A stretch of 64,000 nucleotides of DNA from positions 8,661-72,660 of the forward strand of contig CAZNZW010000006.1 of assembly GCA_964577615.1 (NCBI GenBank), given 5' to 3'. Positions 17,989 through 27,560 of the stretch are shown here, one piece after another. Position 1 is the stretch's first letter, and each line of letters starts with the position of its first letter. This DNA is from QNYZ01 sp964577615. Lineage in GTDB: Bacteria > Desulfobacterota > Desulfobacteria > Desulfobacterales > QNYZ01. The position numbers and the translations under genes were made by a program. The notes beneath the pieces were generated by a model that was not told the origin of the DNA, did no database searches, and saw nothing but the letters and a program-made list of their open reading frames with translations.

Positions 17989-19239
17989 ATGTTAAGCGAA
18001 TCAATTGTATTGATTGTATTGCTGCTGCTCTCCGGTTTTTTCTCATCGGCTGAAACGGCCCTGTTTTCCATCAGCCACACCAAGGCCCGGCACCTGGCCA
18101 AGGATGGCCGGCGGACCGACAGACTGATTGAAACCATGAAGAACGATTCCCACCGTCTGCTGACAACCATTTTAATTGGAAACAACATTGTTAACATCGG
18201 AGCGGCCGCCCTGGCGACAACCGTTACCATGAAAGTTTTCCCGGCCTATGCGGTCAGCCTGGCAACGGGGGTGATGACGCTGCTGATCCTGGTTTTCGGC
18301 GAAGTTTTCCCCAAATCCATTGCCACCCGGAATAATGTTCTGATCGGCCGCCTGACGATTTATCCGATTTACTGGCTGTCCGTTGTTTTTTATCCGATAC
18401 TGATTTTTCTGAATTTTATTCCCCGCCTCACCGGTAAAATCAAACCGATTCCAACGGCGACCGAAGAAGAGCTGATGACTTTTGTGGATGTGGTGGAGGA
18501 AGAGGGGGAAATCAAACATGAAGAACGGGACCTGATCTACAATATCTTTGAATTTGATGACACCCATGCGTCGGAAATCATGACGCCCCGGGCCGATATG
18601 TTTGTTGTCGATGCGGATAAACCGTTGGATCTCAAGGCGATCAGTCAGTCGGGTTTTACCCGGGTGCCGGTCATCGATGGGGATATCGATCATGTGATCG
18701 GTGTGATTAATATCAAGGATCTTTTCGGCCTTCAGGCGGTCTGCCGGGATGACATCGATATCCGCAACGTTATGCGGGATCCCTATTTTATTCCCGAAAA
18801 CATCAAGCTTGATTCGCTGCTCACCCAGTTTAAAAAGCGGCGGAGCCATCTGGCCATCGTCGTGGACGAGCATGGCGGCGTGGCCGGGTTGATTTCTCTG
18901 GAAGACGTTATTGAAGAACTCGTGGGCGAGATCAGCGATGAAACCGACCGGGAAGAGCCGCAGATTTTAAAAACAAAAAGCAACGAGTGGCTCGTGCCGG
19001 GAAAATCGGAAATCGACGAAGTGAATGAAAAAATACCGATCAATATCCCGGATTCCCCTGAATATGACACTTTTTCCGGATATATTCTGGACCGGATCGG
19101 CCGGATTCCCGAGGAAAAGGAAGTGATCCCGCTGGACGGATTCGAAGCGGTTGTCAAAACGATGCGGGGCAACCGGATCGAGTCGTTTCTGATCCGGAAA
19201 GCCGATCCGAAAGATTCTGCCGGGGAAGACGCCGTCTGA
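17989..19239 (+). CDS. Hemolysin-like CNNM/CBS-domain membrane protein (DUF21, CorC_HlyC)
   Basis: 416-aa integral membrane protein. DUF21 occupies about residues 1-185 with helices and the FFSSAETALFS motif. Two CBS domains follow (about 205-330, MTPRADMFVV and LAIVVDEHGGVAGLISLEDVIEE), then a CorC_HlyC domain. Members act as Mg or Co transporters; the hemolysin name is historical. Substrate is not established here. Confidence 0.9.
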   Translation: MLSESIVLIVLLLLSGFFSSAETALFSISHTKARHLAKDGRRTDRLIETMKNDSHRLLTTILIGNNIVNIGAAALATTVTMKVFPAYAVSLATGVMTLLILVFGEVFPKSIATRNNVLIGRLTIYPIYWLSVVFYPILIFLNFIPRLTGKIKPIPTATEEELMTFVDVVEEEGEIKHEERDLIYNIFEFDDTHASEIMTPRADMFVVDADKPLDLKAISQSGFTRVPVIDGDIDHVIGVINIKDLFGLQAVCRDDIDIRNVMRDPYFIPENIKLDSLLTQFKKRRSHLAIVVDEHGGVAGLISLEDVIEELVGEISDETDREEPQILKTKSNEWLVPGKSEIDEVNEKIPINIPDSPEYDTFSGYILDRIGRIPEEKEVIPLDGFEAVVKTMRGNRIESFLIRKADPKDSAGEDAV

Positions 19240-19297
19240 TTCTCATGCCCGTTTTTCCGGGTGCGCCTCTGTAACGATTATCTGAGCCCATACCTTT

Positions 19298-21733
19298 ATG
19301 ACATCTTTTTCAGCCTATATTGATGTGGCCATCGCCCTGCCGGTTCCCACCACATATACCTATGGGATTCCCCGGGAGCGGGCCGGGCGGGTATCTGTCG
19401 GGTGCCGGGTGCTGGTGCCGTTTGGTCCCCGGCGGGTCACCGGATATATTCTGGCGGTAGTCGATTACAGCGGTGACGACGAGATCAAACCGGTTCTGGA
19501 AATCCTGGACGATGTTCCGCTGTTTCCCGAAACCCTGATCCCCGTTTTCCGCTGGATGGCCGATTATTATATCTATCCCCTGGGCGAGGTGATCAAAACC
19601 GCTCTGCCGGGCGGTCTGAACCTTTACGAGCAGACCCGGGTGATGCTCACCGCGTCCGGAAAAACGGCGCTTGAGCGGCCGGATACACCGGCGCCGATGC
19701 GATCGATTCTGGAACGTCTTAAGGCCGGCCCCTGTCATCGCCGCCATCTGGAACAGCCGCATGGTCAAAAGCGGGTATCGCCGGCATTGTTCAAAAAAAT
19801 GCAGGCCGCGGGATGGATCTCATTTCAACAGGAAATCGTTTCCGGTGGAACGCGGTCGAAAACCGAGCGGGTGGCCCGCCTGCTGACGTCCGACGTGACG
19901 CCGATGACTGCGGCGCGAAAGAAGATTATCGCCGCTTTGGCGGACCAGGGGGATCTGGCCCTGGCCGATCTTAAAAAAATTATTCCCACGGCAGCTGCCG
20001 TCGTCAGGGGACTGGCCCGGGCCGGGGCGCTGGAGATCTACGAGCGGACGGTGTACCGGGATCCTTTTGGCGAACCGGTAAGGCCCGATCACCCGCCAGC
20101 TTTAACCGGTGATCAGCAGGCGGTTTTAAAAGAGGTGGGCGGCGCCCTGGGAAAAGGATTCAAGACGTTTCTGCTGGCTGGCGTCACGGGCAGCGGAAAA
20201 ACGGAAATCTATCTGTCCCTGGCGCGGCGGGTTCTTGAAAAGGGCGGGCAGGTGCTGGTCCTCGTGCCGGAAATTGCGCTTATTTCCCAGGTCGAGCGCC
20301 GGTTTCGGGCCCGGTTTGGCGAACAGGTGGCGGTTTTGCACAGCAGCCTCTCTTCCGGAGAGCGATTTGATCAGTGGCGGCGGATCGTGGCCGGCCAGGC
20401 GCCTGTCGTGATCGGGGCGCGGTCCGCCATTTTTGCCCCCCTGACCCGCCCGGAGCTGATTATTGTTGACGAAGAACATGATACGGCCTTCAAACAGGAG
20501 ACGGGGCTCAGGTACAATGCCCGGGATCTGGCCGTTGTCCGGGCAAAGATCAGCGGCGCGGTGGCTCTGCTGGGATCGGCAACGCCCGCGGTACAGACTT
20601 TTTACAATACCGAAAATGGCAAATTCCGCCGGGTGGCGCTGCCCCGGCGGGTCGAAAACCGGCCCATGCCGGTGGTTTCAGTCTTTGATCTGCGTCAGAC
20701 AAAAGGCATGCGGGGCTCGGTGCGGATTATATCCGAACCGCTGCACCGGGCCATGCGGGAAACCCTGGACCAGGGAAATCAGGTGCTCCTCTTTCTCAAT
20801 CGCCGGGGCTTTGCCGGACATTCGGTCTGCCTGGCCTGCGGTGAACCGGTGCGCTGCCGGTATTGCGACATAACCCTTACCCTGCACCAGTCCCAGCATG
20901 CGTACCGCTGCCACTATTGCGGCTTTTCCCGCCCGGAGACAATGACATGCGCGGTGTGCGGCTCGGCATCGGTCCGGGCGCTGGGAATCGGCACGGAGAA
21001 GGTTGAGGCGCTGGCCCGAAAGCTGTTTCCCGATGCCAGCGTGGCCCGGATGGACCGGGACACCACGGCCCGCAAGGGTTCAATTCAGCGCATGCTGAAA
21101 CAGGTCAAGGACGGGAAAATCGATATTCTCGTGGGCACCCAGATGGTGGCCAAAGGGCATGATTTTCCCAATATCACGCTGGTGGGTATTATCTGTGCGG
21201 ATCTCTCCCTTGATTTTCCTGATTTTCGTTCCGGCGAACGGACCTTTCAGCTTCTCGCTCAGGTGGCTGGCCGCACCGGTCGGGGAAATACGCCCGGGCG
21301 GGTGATTCTGCAAACGTATAACCCCGGCCATTTTACCATTCAGGCGGCCCGTGACCAGGACTACCCGCGATTTTATCAGCGGGAAATCCACTTCCGCCAG
21401 TCTTTGCGATATCCACCCTTCGCTTTTCTGGTGCAGTTGAAGATTTCCGGGCGGGACCGGATGAAAACGCGGGATAAAGCCCGGGCGATCGGTACCGCCG
21501 GGCAGGCGCTTAAAGCCGGGGCGTCGCGGTTTGCGTCCATCACCCTGCTTGGGCCGATTGAGGCGCCCTTGGCGAAGATTTCCGGGCGGTACCGCTGGCA
21601 GATATTTATCAAGGGCCTGCGCAGCGCTGATCTGCACGATTTTGTCCGGCAGCTGGCCGCAGTGCCATCGCTGCGTTTTAACGACCGGTCTGTCCGCGTG
21701 GTCATTGATGTGGATCCGTATTTAATGATGTAG
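19298..21733 (+). CDS. priA: Primosomal protein N' (replication restart helicase PriA)
   Basis: 811-aa superfamily 2 helicase that reloads the replisome at stalled forks. The N-terminal DNA-binding region is at about 1-200. Walker A is GVTGSGKTEIY, the DEAH-type box is VDEEHD, and zinc-binding cysteines appear as CLACG, CRYC, CHYC and CAVCG. Motifs V-VI include VGTQMVAKGHDFPN and QVAGRTGRG. Length is slightly above the E. coli protein. Confidence 0.96.
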   Translation: MTSFSAYIDVAIALPVPTTYTYGIPRERAGRVSVGCRVLVPFGPRRVTGYILAVVDYSGDDEIKPVLEILDDVPLFPETLIPVFRWMADYYIYPLGEVIKTALPGGLNLYEQTRVMLTASGKTALERPDTPAPMRSILERLKAGPCHRRHLEQPHGQKRVSPALFKKMQAAGWISFQQEIVSGGTRSKTERVARLLTSDVTPMTAARKKIIAALADQGDLALADLKKIIPTAAAVVRGLARAGALEIYERTVYRDPFGEPVRPDHPPALTGDQQAVLKEVGGALGKGFKTFLLAGVTGSGKTEIYLSLARRVLEKGGQVLVLVPEIALISQVERRFRARFGEQVAVLHSSLSSGERFDQWRRIVAGQAPVVIGARSAIFAPLTRPELIIVDEEHDTAFKQETGLRYNARDLAVVRAKISGAVALLGSATPAVQTFYNTENGKFRRVALPRRVENRPMPVVSVFDLRQTKGMRGSVRIISEPLHRAMRETLDQGNQVLLFLNRRGFAGHSVCLACGEPVRCRYCDITLTLHQSQHAYRCHYCGFSRPETMTCAVCGSASVRALGIGTEKVEALARKLFPDASVARMDRDTTARKGSIQRMLKQVKDGKIDILVGTQMVAKGHDFPNITLVGIICADLSLDFPDFRSGERTFQLLAQVAGRTGRGNTPGRVILQTYNPGHFTIQAARDQDYPRFYQREIHFRQSLRYPPFAFLVQLKISGRDRMKTRDKARAIGTAGQALKAGASRFASITLLGPIEAPLAKISGRYRWQIFIKGLRSADLHDFVRQLAAVPSLRFNDRSVRVVIDVDPYLMM

Positions 21734-21838
21734 ATTGCGCCGACAGCTCGAAAATATTGACATCCGGGGGCTTTTTCGATAGACAGTCAGCTTGTTTCCA
21801 ATACGGAATAGGTATACGAGGGAAAGGAGTTTATCGAT

Positions 21839-22735
21839 ATGAAAGGCAGAATTGGATTCAAACCGGGGGTTGTCATCTGCATGGTCGTGCTGTGGGCGTG
21901 CCCGCCCTGCCTGGCCGGGCAGAACAATATTACGGTGGATTCGCCCCAGACGTCGGCCGCCGGTCAGAGCGTCAGTTCGGATACATCCGCCGGGCATCTC
22001 AAGGCAACGGGAAATGCCGAGGCGGTGGATCATATTTTTCAGTTTAAGCCGGTACTCGAAGGCGAAACAGTGACCCATGTGTTTAAAATCCGGAATACGG
22101 GTATGGGGGAACTCAAGATTCTAAAAGTGCGTACCGGGTGAGGGTGCACGGCGGCTTCGTATTCGAAGTCAATCCCTCCCGGTGGAGAGGGCACGCTGAC
22201 GGCCAAAGTCATGACCCGGGGATATGGCGGGCATCAGATAATTAAACGAATTACCGTGCAGACCGATGACAGTGAACACCCCCGGCTGCAACTGGTGGTC
22301 AAGGGAAAGGTAAACAAGTTTGTCACTATGCGGCCTGCGCGGGTTCGACTGGATGGGGCTCTGGGGACGGTGATCAAACAGAATGTCACGATTGTCCCCG
22401 AGAAGGCCTACCCGTTTAAAATCATTGGGACAACGGTGAAACCGGGCGGTCACATCAAAACCGCGCTGGAAGAAAAAATGGGTGAAAATGGCCCGGAATA
22501 TGTGCTTGATGTTGAGAATACGTATCAAAAAGTCGGTCGGTATTTCGAAACCGTGGTACTGAAAACCGATAATAAAATCCGGCCGACGCTGGAAGTTCGG
22601 GTTTACGGAAATATTATGGAAAATAAACCCCGGACGCCGCCGGCTACTGAAAAGCCGGCGGTCAAATCAGCGCCGACCGGGGAGAACGGCGGTGGTGTTT
22701 CGATCAAGGTATCGAAAGAGGCCAAGACCCAGTGA
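21839..22735 (+). CDS. DUF1573 protein, candidate selenoprotein (in-frame TGA at conserved Cys)
   Basis: 298 codons if TGA at 22139-22141 is read as selenocysteine. AAAGGAG precedes the ATG; an N-terminal signal sequence (about 1-30) suggests export. DUF1573 proteins share an immunoglobulin-like fold with a conserved CGCT motif after NTG...L. Here the segment reads KIRNTGMGELKILKVRTG, then TGA (codon 101), then GCTAASYS...PPGGEGTLTAKV. The TGA thus stands exactly at the first Cys of CGCT, giving U-G-C-T. The frame continues intact for 198 codons to a TGA at 22733, with coding-like sequence (RGYGGHQIIKRITVQTDD, LEVRVYGNIME). Alternatives are a fresh nonsense mutation or a base-call error. A SECIS-like hairpin follows the TGA. 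Confidence 0.75.
22142..22170 (+). promoter_or_regulatory. Candidate bacterial SECIS element
   Basis: Directly after the TGA, GGCTTCG (22153-22159) pairs with CGAAGTC (22164-22170), one G-U included, around TATT. If the closing G-C opens, the apical loop begins with G at 22159, 18 nt after the TGA. SelB-dependent SECIS elements need a guanine at the loop start about 16-37 nt after UGA, so position and base fit. Confidence 0.55.
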
Positions 22736-22760
22736 TGTCCGATATATGGAGGAAACATTC

Positions 22761-23332
22761 GTGATTCGGGCAGTGATCTTTGATTGTGATGGCGTGATGT
22801 TTGATACCGTCAAAGCCAACACGGCTTACTACAACCGGGTATTGGCACACTTTGACCGCCCGGAGATGACTCCGGCGCAATTCGAATTTATCCAGATGCA
22901 CACCGTGGCGGAAAGCATTTCTTTCCTGTTCAAAGAGGATGCCGCCATCCAGGCGGCGACGGCCTATCGGGATGCAATGGGGTATGCGCCGTTCTATCAA
23001 TTGATGGAGATCGAACCGGATCTGAAACCGTTGCTGGCGAAAATACGGCCTCGGTACCCGGTTGCCGTTGCGACCAACCGGAGCGATACCATCGGCCAGG
23101 TGCTGATGGTCCACGGCCTGGAAGGCGCGTTTGAACTCGTGGTCAGCGCCCTGGACGTGCCCCGCCCCAAGCCCCATCCGGATCCTCTTCTTAAAGTTGT
23201 CGACCATTTTAATATCAAACCGGATGAGGCGATCTATATCGGCGATTCCAGTCTGGATGAGCAGGCGGCCCGGGCCGCGGGGATGCCGCTGGTGGCGTAC
23301 CGCAACCGGTCACTGCGCGCCGCGGCCCACAT
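22761..23332 (+). CDS. HAD-superfamily phosphatase, 3' end lost in gap
   Basis: Hydrolase of the phosphoglycolate-phosphatase type, 190 residues visible. The GTG at 22761 is preferred because GGAGG lies 8 nt upstream; the ATG at 22746 overlaps that site. Motif I is VIFDCDGVMFDT, motif II VAVATNRS, motif III the Lys of PRPKPHPDP and motif IV YIGDSSLDEQAA. It runs into the N gap, so roughly the last 20-30 residues are missing. Substrate not determinable. Confidence 0.85.
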
Positions 23333-23432
23333 NNNNNNNNNNNNNNNNNNNNNNNNNNNNNNNNNNNNNNNNNNNNNNNNNNNNNNNNNNNNNNNNNNNN
23401 NNNNNNNNNNNNNNNNNNNNNNNNNNNNNNNN
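23333..23432. other. 100-N assembly gap without duplicated flanks
   Basis: The sequences on either side do not match, so real sequence is missing and the true size is unknown. It removes the 3' ends of the convergent HAD and TPR genes. Confidence 0.9.
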
Positions 23433-23974
23433 CCGGTTTCCGCATAGGCGGCCGCCAGGGTATCGAGAAAGTTGGGGGTGGTTTTCAGGTTGATGACCCG
23501 GCGGGAGAGGCCCAGGGATTTTTTCCCGTTGCGGTATTTTTTATCCGGGCAGACAGCCAGCATCCATGCCAGCTGATTCAGCGCGTCGGCGTCTTTCGGG
23601 TTTCTGGCCAGGGCGGTTTTCAGGTTTTTTTCAGCCTGCAGATAATCCCCGACGCGAAATTGGGCCACGCCCAGGCTGGTGTATACACCCGGCAAATCAG
23701 GTTTGATGGCGATCGCATGGGTATAATCGGTCATGGCCTTCTCGAGGTGCCCCTGGTAATATTGGGCGATTCCCCGATAATGGAATGCCTCGGCATCTTT
23801 GGCGTCATTTTTAATGGCTTTGGATAAAACCTTAATCGCTTCGCCAAAGCGCTGTGCCTTTAAAAAAGCAACCCCCTGGCGGGTCATATCTGATGCGCCG
23901 AAACTCAGTGAGGCAATGGCCAGCAATACGATGACCAAAAGCTGGCTGCTTATTCTTTTGTGTGCGAGCATCAT
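23433..23974 (-). CDS. Tetratricopeptide repeat protein, 3' end lost in gap
   Basis: About 180 residues visible. A signal sequence (LLVIVLLAIASLSFGA) points to export. TPR units follow: MTRQGVAFLKAQRFGEAIKVLSKAI, AEAFHYRGIAQYYQGHLEKAMTDYTHAI and GVYTSLGVAQFRVGDYLQAEKNLKTAL in parts, then ADALNQLAWMLAV. Probably a scaffold or interaction protein; the partner is unknown. The end is cut by the N gap at 23432. Confidence 0.85.
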
Positions 23975-24080
23975 TCTCTCTCCTCCTTTGTTCTAACGGG
24001 CGCGGTGCCGGTGCCTGTCAGGGCGAGTCATTTGGATTGATCCCATTCAGTATCAGGATTCGGTTGAAAACACCATGAGT

Positions 24081-25217
24081 TTACCTGTTCTTCGGTGAGT
24101 CAGTGATGGTGGTGCCCGAATCAGCTTTCGTGTTTATGCTGGGCCAGGACGACAGCACGGTTTCAACCAGCGTGGCCAGCGGGATGGCAAAAAAGACGCC
24201 CCAGAACCCCCAGATCCCCCCGAATATCAGCACGGCCGTGATAATGGCCACGGGGTGCAGGTTGACCACTTCCGAGAGCAGCAGGGGCGCCAGCAGATTG
24301 CCGTCGAGAAGTTGAATTACCCCGTATGCAATAATGAGCGTGGCCGATTGCGAGGAAAACCCCCATTGGAAAAAGCCCATCATGGCCACCGGCAGCGTGG
24401 TGACCGTGACGCCGATATACGGCACCAGAACGGATAATCCCACCAGCAGCCCCACCAGCATGGCGTAGCGCAGATCCAGAAAGAGAAAAACCAGATAGGA
24501 AACCGCCCAGATAATGAGGATTTCCCAGAATTTTCCCCGGATATAGTTTCCGATCTGGCGGTCAACATTGCGCCAGACGCGGTCGGAGAGCGCCCGGTTG
24601 TCCGGCAAAAAACGGCCAATCCATTGCAGAATCAGGTCCTTGTCCTTTAAAAAAAAGAAAACGAGGAGCGGCAGCAGGACGAGGTAGACAAGAAAGGTGA
24701 CCAGCCCGCGAACCGACGCAACCGATAATCCGAGCAGCCGCTGCCCCATGCGCCCCAGTTCCATCTGCAGAAAGTGCACCACGGCCAGAACCTGTTCCGG
24801 AGAGATAAAATCAGGATATTTCTCCGGCAGATGCATCAGCTGCTGCTGCCCCCGGCCAACCATTGCCGGCAGTTCACCGGCCACCTGGCCCACCTGAAGT
24901 GACAGTTTGGGCAGCAGCCAGAATAACAGAAAAACCAGAAAGGCAATGAAAGTAAAAAAGACAATGAGCACCGCCGCCAGCCGGGGCGTGCGGTGGCGTT
25001 GAAAAAATTTCACCAGCCCTTCGAGGAGATAGGCAATCACTACGCTGGCCAGTACCGGCATCATGATTCGGCCCAGGGTCAGAATGATGATGGTGCCGCC
25101 CAGCAGGATAAAAAATAAAATCAGGACCTGTGGATCCGAAAAGTGTCGTCGAAACCAGTCACGAATAAGATTCAATGGGCATTTTCCTTTGCGGCCGCAT
25201 TCGATTGCATCGCTCAT
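24081..25217 (-). CDS. AI-2E family transporter (PerM/TqsA-like)
   Basis: 378-aa membrane protein with about seven or eight helices. The family pattern is visible: LGRIMMPVLASVVIAYLLEGLV near the N-terminus and GVIQLLDGNLLAPLLL plus HPVAIITAVLIFGGIWGFWGVFFAIPLA near the C-terminus. Family members export AI-2 or act as Na/H antiporters; function here is not fixed. It lies 47 nt downstream of the GntR regulator gene on the same strand. Confidence 0.9.
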   Translation of the reverse strand: MSDAIECGRKGKCPLNLIRDWFRRHFSDPQVLILFFILLGGTIIILTLGRIMMPVLASVVIAYLLEGLVKFFQRHRTPRLAAVLIVFFTFIAFLVFLLFWLLPKLSLQVGQVAGELPAMVGRGQQQLMHLPEKYPDFISPEQVLAVVHFLQMELGRMGQRLLGLSVASVRGLVTFLVYLVLLPLLVFFFLKDKDLILQWIGRFLPDNRALSDRVWRNVDRQIGNYIRGKFWEILIIWAVSYLVFLFLDLRYAMLVGLLVGLSVLVPYIGVTVTTLPVAMMGFFQWGFSSQSATLIIAYGVIQLLDGNLLAPLLLSEVVNLHPVAIITAVLIFGGIWGFWGVFFAIPLATLVETVLSSWPSINTKADSGTTITDSPKNR

Positions 25218-25264
25218 TCATATACCAGAAACAGCGCCGGACGGCAAACGATAATTGGCCGGTT

Positions 25265-26017
25265 TTATTTCTGATGTCCGGTATCGGCAGGTGAGGGAAG
25301 GCTGGCGTTTATCTTGTCAAACATGGCCCCCGAGGCCTGGTACGCTGCACCCGGCGCATGGGCCAGGATGGCATCAAAAATCGCCCGGTGCAGGGGAAGA
25401 GACGCCTGCTGGATGGCGATGTCGTGAATATCTGCCTTGCGCGCGAGCTGGACGGCTTTGCGCATGGTATGGCCAATCTGGGCAAGCAGTTCATTGTGAC
25501 AGGCATCGAGGATGGCGGTGTGGAAGGCCATGTCCTTTTCAAGGTAATCGTTATAATCGTATTTTTTCGGGTCGTCGAGGGTGGCGGCCATGGCATCAAA
25601 GCGGGACCGGATCTCCGCGATCTCGGCATCAGTGGCCCGGCGGGCGGCCAAGCGGCAGGCTTCGGATTCGATCAGCCGCCGCACTTCGGTAACCTTCTTG
25701 AGAAAGAGCTGTTTGTTATCCGATTCTTTTTTGTTTCCCGCCTCCAGGGTCCAGCGCAGGATATCCGCATCAAAGAGGTTCCAGTCCTCGCGCATTCGGA
25801 TCTGGGTGCCGATTTTGGGACGGGTGTGGATCAGCCCTTTTTGGGTCAGTACCTTGGTGGCTTCCCGCAGCACCCCCCGGCTGACATCGTAGGTCTGGCA
25901 CAGGGCCGTTTCGTTGGGGAGGGTATCGCCCGGGTTAAACCGGCCGGAAACGATCTGCCGGCCGATGGCTTCAACCAGGTATTCGTATAATTTGCGGTGA
26001 AACAGGGGGCTGGGCAT
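25265..26017 (-). CDS. GntR family regulator with FCD domain (FadR subfamily)
   Basis: 250-aa repressor-type regulator. The N-terminal winged helix shows LVEAIGRQIVSGRFNPGDTL, TYDVSRGVLREATKVL and KGLIHTRPKIGT. The C-terminal FCD domain has a probable metal site with Asp/His residues (MAFHTAILDACHN, LPLHRAIFDAI). It is divergent from ornithine aminotransferase at 26288; palindromes sit over the opposing promoter, suggesting it represses that operon. The ligand is probably a carboxylate or amino acid. Confidence 0.9.
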   Translation of the reverse strand: MPSPLFHRKLYEYLVEAIGRQIVSGRFNPGDTLPNETALCQTYDVSRGVLREATKVLTQKGLIHTRPKIGTQIRMREDWNLFDADILRWTLEAGNKKESDNKQLFLKKVTEVRRLIESEACRLAARRATDAEIAEIRSRFDAMAATLDDPKKYDYNDYLEKDMAFHTAILDACHNELLAQIGHTMRKAVQLARKADIHDIAIQQASLPLHRAIFDAILAHAPGAAYQASGAMFDKINASLPSPADTGHQK

Positions 26018-26188
26018 GTGTCTCCTGCCGGTTGATGATTTTCTGGGGCGACCTGGACCGGGTAATCAGCGTTCTTTTCGGAAACAAACTACCTTTTTCC
26101 GTGCCGGGGGGTCAAGTCCTATCGAAACCGGATCATTGGCAGCTTCACGGGGCCGACGGGTGCCATGCAGGTCAGGGGAAAAATGCCC

Positions 26189-26217
26189 TTGACAGGATCG
26201 GCCGCGTCACTTATGAT
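26189..26217 (+). promoter_or_regulatory. Sigma70-type promoter of the rocD-GTPase-arcC operon
   Basis: Consensus -35 TTGACA (26189-26194), 17-nt spacer and TATGAT -10 (26212-26217), about 70 nt before the GTG start of rocD. It is the best promoter match in the window. Confidence 0.75.
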
Positions 26218-26230
26218 CAAATCATATGAT
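26213..26230. promoter_or_regulatory. Palindromic operator candidate for the GntR regulator
   Basis: ATGATCAAATCAT (26213-26225) is an inverted repeat and overlaps a perfect palindrome ATCATATGAT (26221-26230). Both cover the -10 box and start-site region, where a repressor would block RNA polymerase. Assignment to the adjacent FCD-type regulator is inferred from position. Confidence 0.55.
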
Positions 26231-26287
26231 GAATATATAAATAGATGAATAAAAAGTCAATCCTTTTCCGGACAGGAGGCGTATACC

Positions 26288-27493
26288 GTGGATGTTCCGC
26301 AATATATACAGCTGGAAGAAACTTTTGGCGCGCACAACTACCACCCCCTCGATGTGGTTCTACGGCGGGGGGCGGGCGTCTGGGTCTGGGATGTGGACGG
26401 GAACCGGTATCTTGACTGCCTGTCGGCGTATTCGGCGGTGAACCAGGGCCATTGCCATCCCCGGATTCTGCAGGTTTTGATCGATCAGGCCCGGAACCTG
26501 ACCCTGACTTCCCGGGCGTTTCGAAACGATCAGCTGGGCCCGTTTTACCAAGAACTGTGCGGCCTGACCCATTCTCACAAGGTCCTGCCCATGAACAGCG
26601 GCGCCGAAGCCGTGGAAACGGCGATCAAGGCGGTGCGCAAGTGGGGATATGTTGAAAAAGGGGTGGCCGCGGATGCGGCCGAGATCATCGTCTGTCGCAA
26701 CAATTTTCATGGCCGGACAATTACCGTTGTCGGTTTCAGTACTGATGACAATTCCCGCCGGGGTTTCGGTCCGTTTACGCCGGGGTTCAGGGTCATTCCC
26801 TTTGGCGATGCCGATGCCCTTGAACAGGCGATCACGCCGAATACCGTCGGTTTCCTGGTGGAGCCGATCCAGGGGGAGGCTGGTGTGATTATTCCGCCAG
26901 CAGGCTATTTGCGGGCGGTACGACGGATCTGCGATGCGCATCGGGTGGTTCTGATTCTGGACGAGATCCAGACCGGGCTGGGGCGCACGGGGCATCTGCT
27001 GGCCGAAGCCCACGACGGCATCGAAGCAGACCTGACCTTGATCGGCAAGGCCCTGTCCGGCGGTTTTTACCCGGTGTCGGCGGTTTTGTCCAATCGGGAA
27101 GTCCTCGGGATCTTGAAACCGGGCGAACATGGCAGCACCTTCGGCGGTAATCCACTGGCCTGCGCGGTCAGCCGCATGGCGCTGAAGGTTTTGGTGGAGG
27201 AGGGAATGATTGAGAATGCGGCCGAAATGGGGGCCCGTTTCATGGAGGGATTGCGTCAGATTGGCAGTTCGGCCGTCAAAGAAATACGGGGCCGGGGGCT
27301 GCTGATCGGCCTGGAGCTTGACCCGGCCGCCGGCGGTGCCCGGCGGTATTGTGAAAAGCTGATGCAGAAGCGGTTGCTGTGCAAGGAAACCCATACCCAT
27401 ACCCTGCGGTTCGCGCCGCCGCTGATCATCAGTCGGGAAACCGTCGACTGGGCTCTGGAACGGATCGCCGCCGTGTTCCGGGAATTGGCCTGA
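26288..27493 (+). CDS. rocD: Ornithine--oxo-acid aminotransferase
   Basis: PLP enzyme converting ornithine and 2-oxoglutarate to glutamate semialdehyde and glutamate. 401 aa from a GTG start with GGAGGC just upstream. Class III signatures: ETFGAHNYHPLDVVL, LPMNSGAEAVETAIKAVRKWGY, VFMDEIQTGLGR-type VLILDEIQTGLGRTG, and the PLP Lys in IGKALSGGFYPVSAVL. The sequence resembles eukaryotic and Bacillus OAT more than ArgD. First gene of an operon with a GTPase and carbamate kinase. Confidence 0.93.
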   Translation: MDVPQYIQLEETFGAHNYHPLDVVLRRGAGVWVWDVDGNRYLDCLSAYSAVNQGHCHPRILQVLIDQARNLTLTSRAFRNDQLGPFYQELCGLTHSHKVLPMNSGAEAVETAIKAVRKWGYVEKGVAADAAEIIVCRNNFHGRTITVVGFSTDDNSRRGFGPFTPGFRVIPFGDADALEQAITPNTVGFLVEPIQGEAGVIIPPAGYLRAVRRICDAHRVVLILDEIQTGLGRTGHLLAEAHDGIEADLTLIGKALSGGFYPVSAVLSNREVLGILKPGEHGSTFGGNPLACAVSRMALKVLVEEGMIENAAEMGARFMEGLRQIGSSAVKEIRGRGLLIGLELDPAAGGARRYCEKLMQKRLLCKETHTHTLRFAPPLIISRETVDWALERIAAVFRELA

Positions 27494-27560
27494 TAGCCGC
27501 TTGATAAACAGAAGCACGGACATATCTTAATCAAAGAAACGTATACAGGAGGGTATTACA

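Noticed and set aside
21839..22141. Two separate genes, or a simple nonsense pseudogene, for DUF1573
   Set aside because: Both halves are in one frame with intact family sequence and the only stop is a TGA at the conserved Cys; a pseudogene remains possible but less likely.
23234..23432. Extension of the TPR protein through the second gap into the HAD gene
   Set aside because: Frame continuity across an arbitrary 100 N is meaningless; the residues after the gap are antisense HAD sequence.
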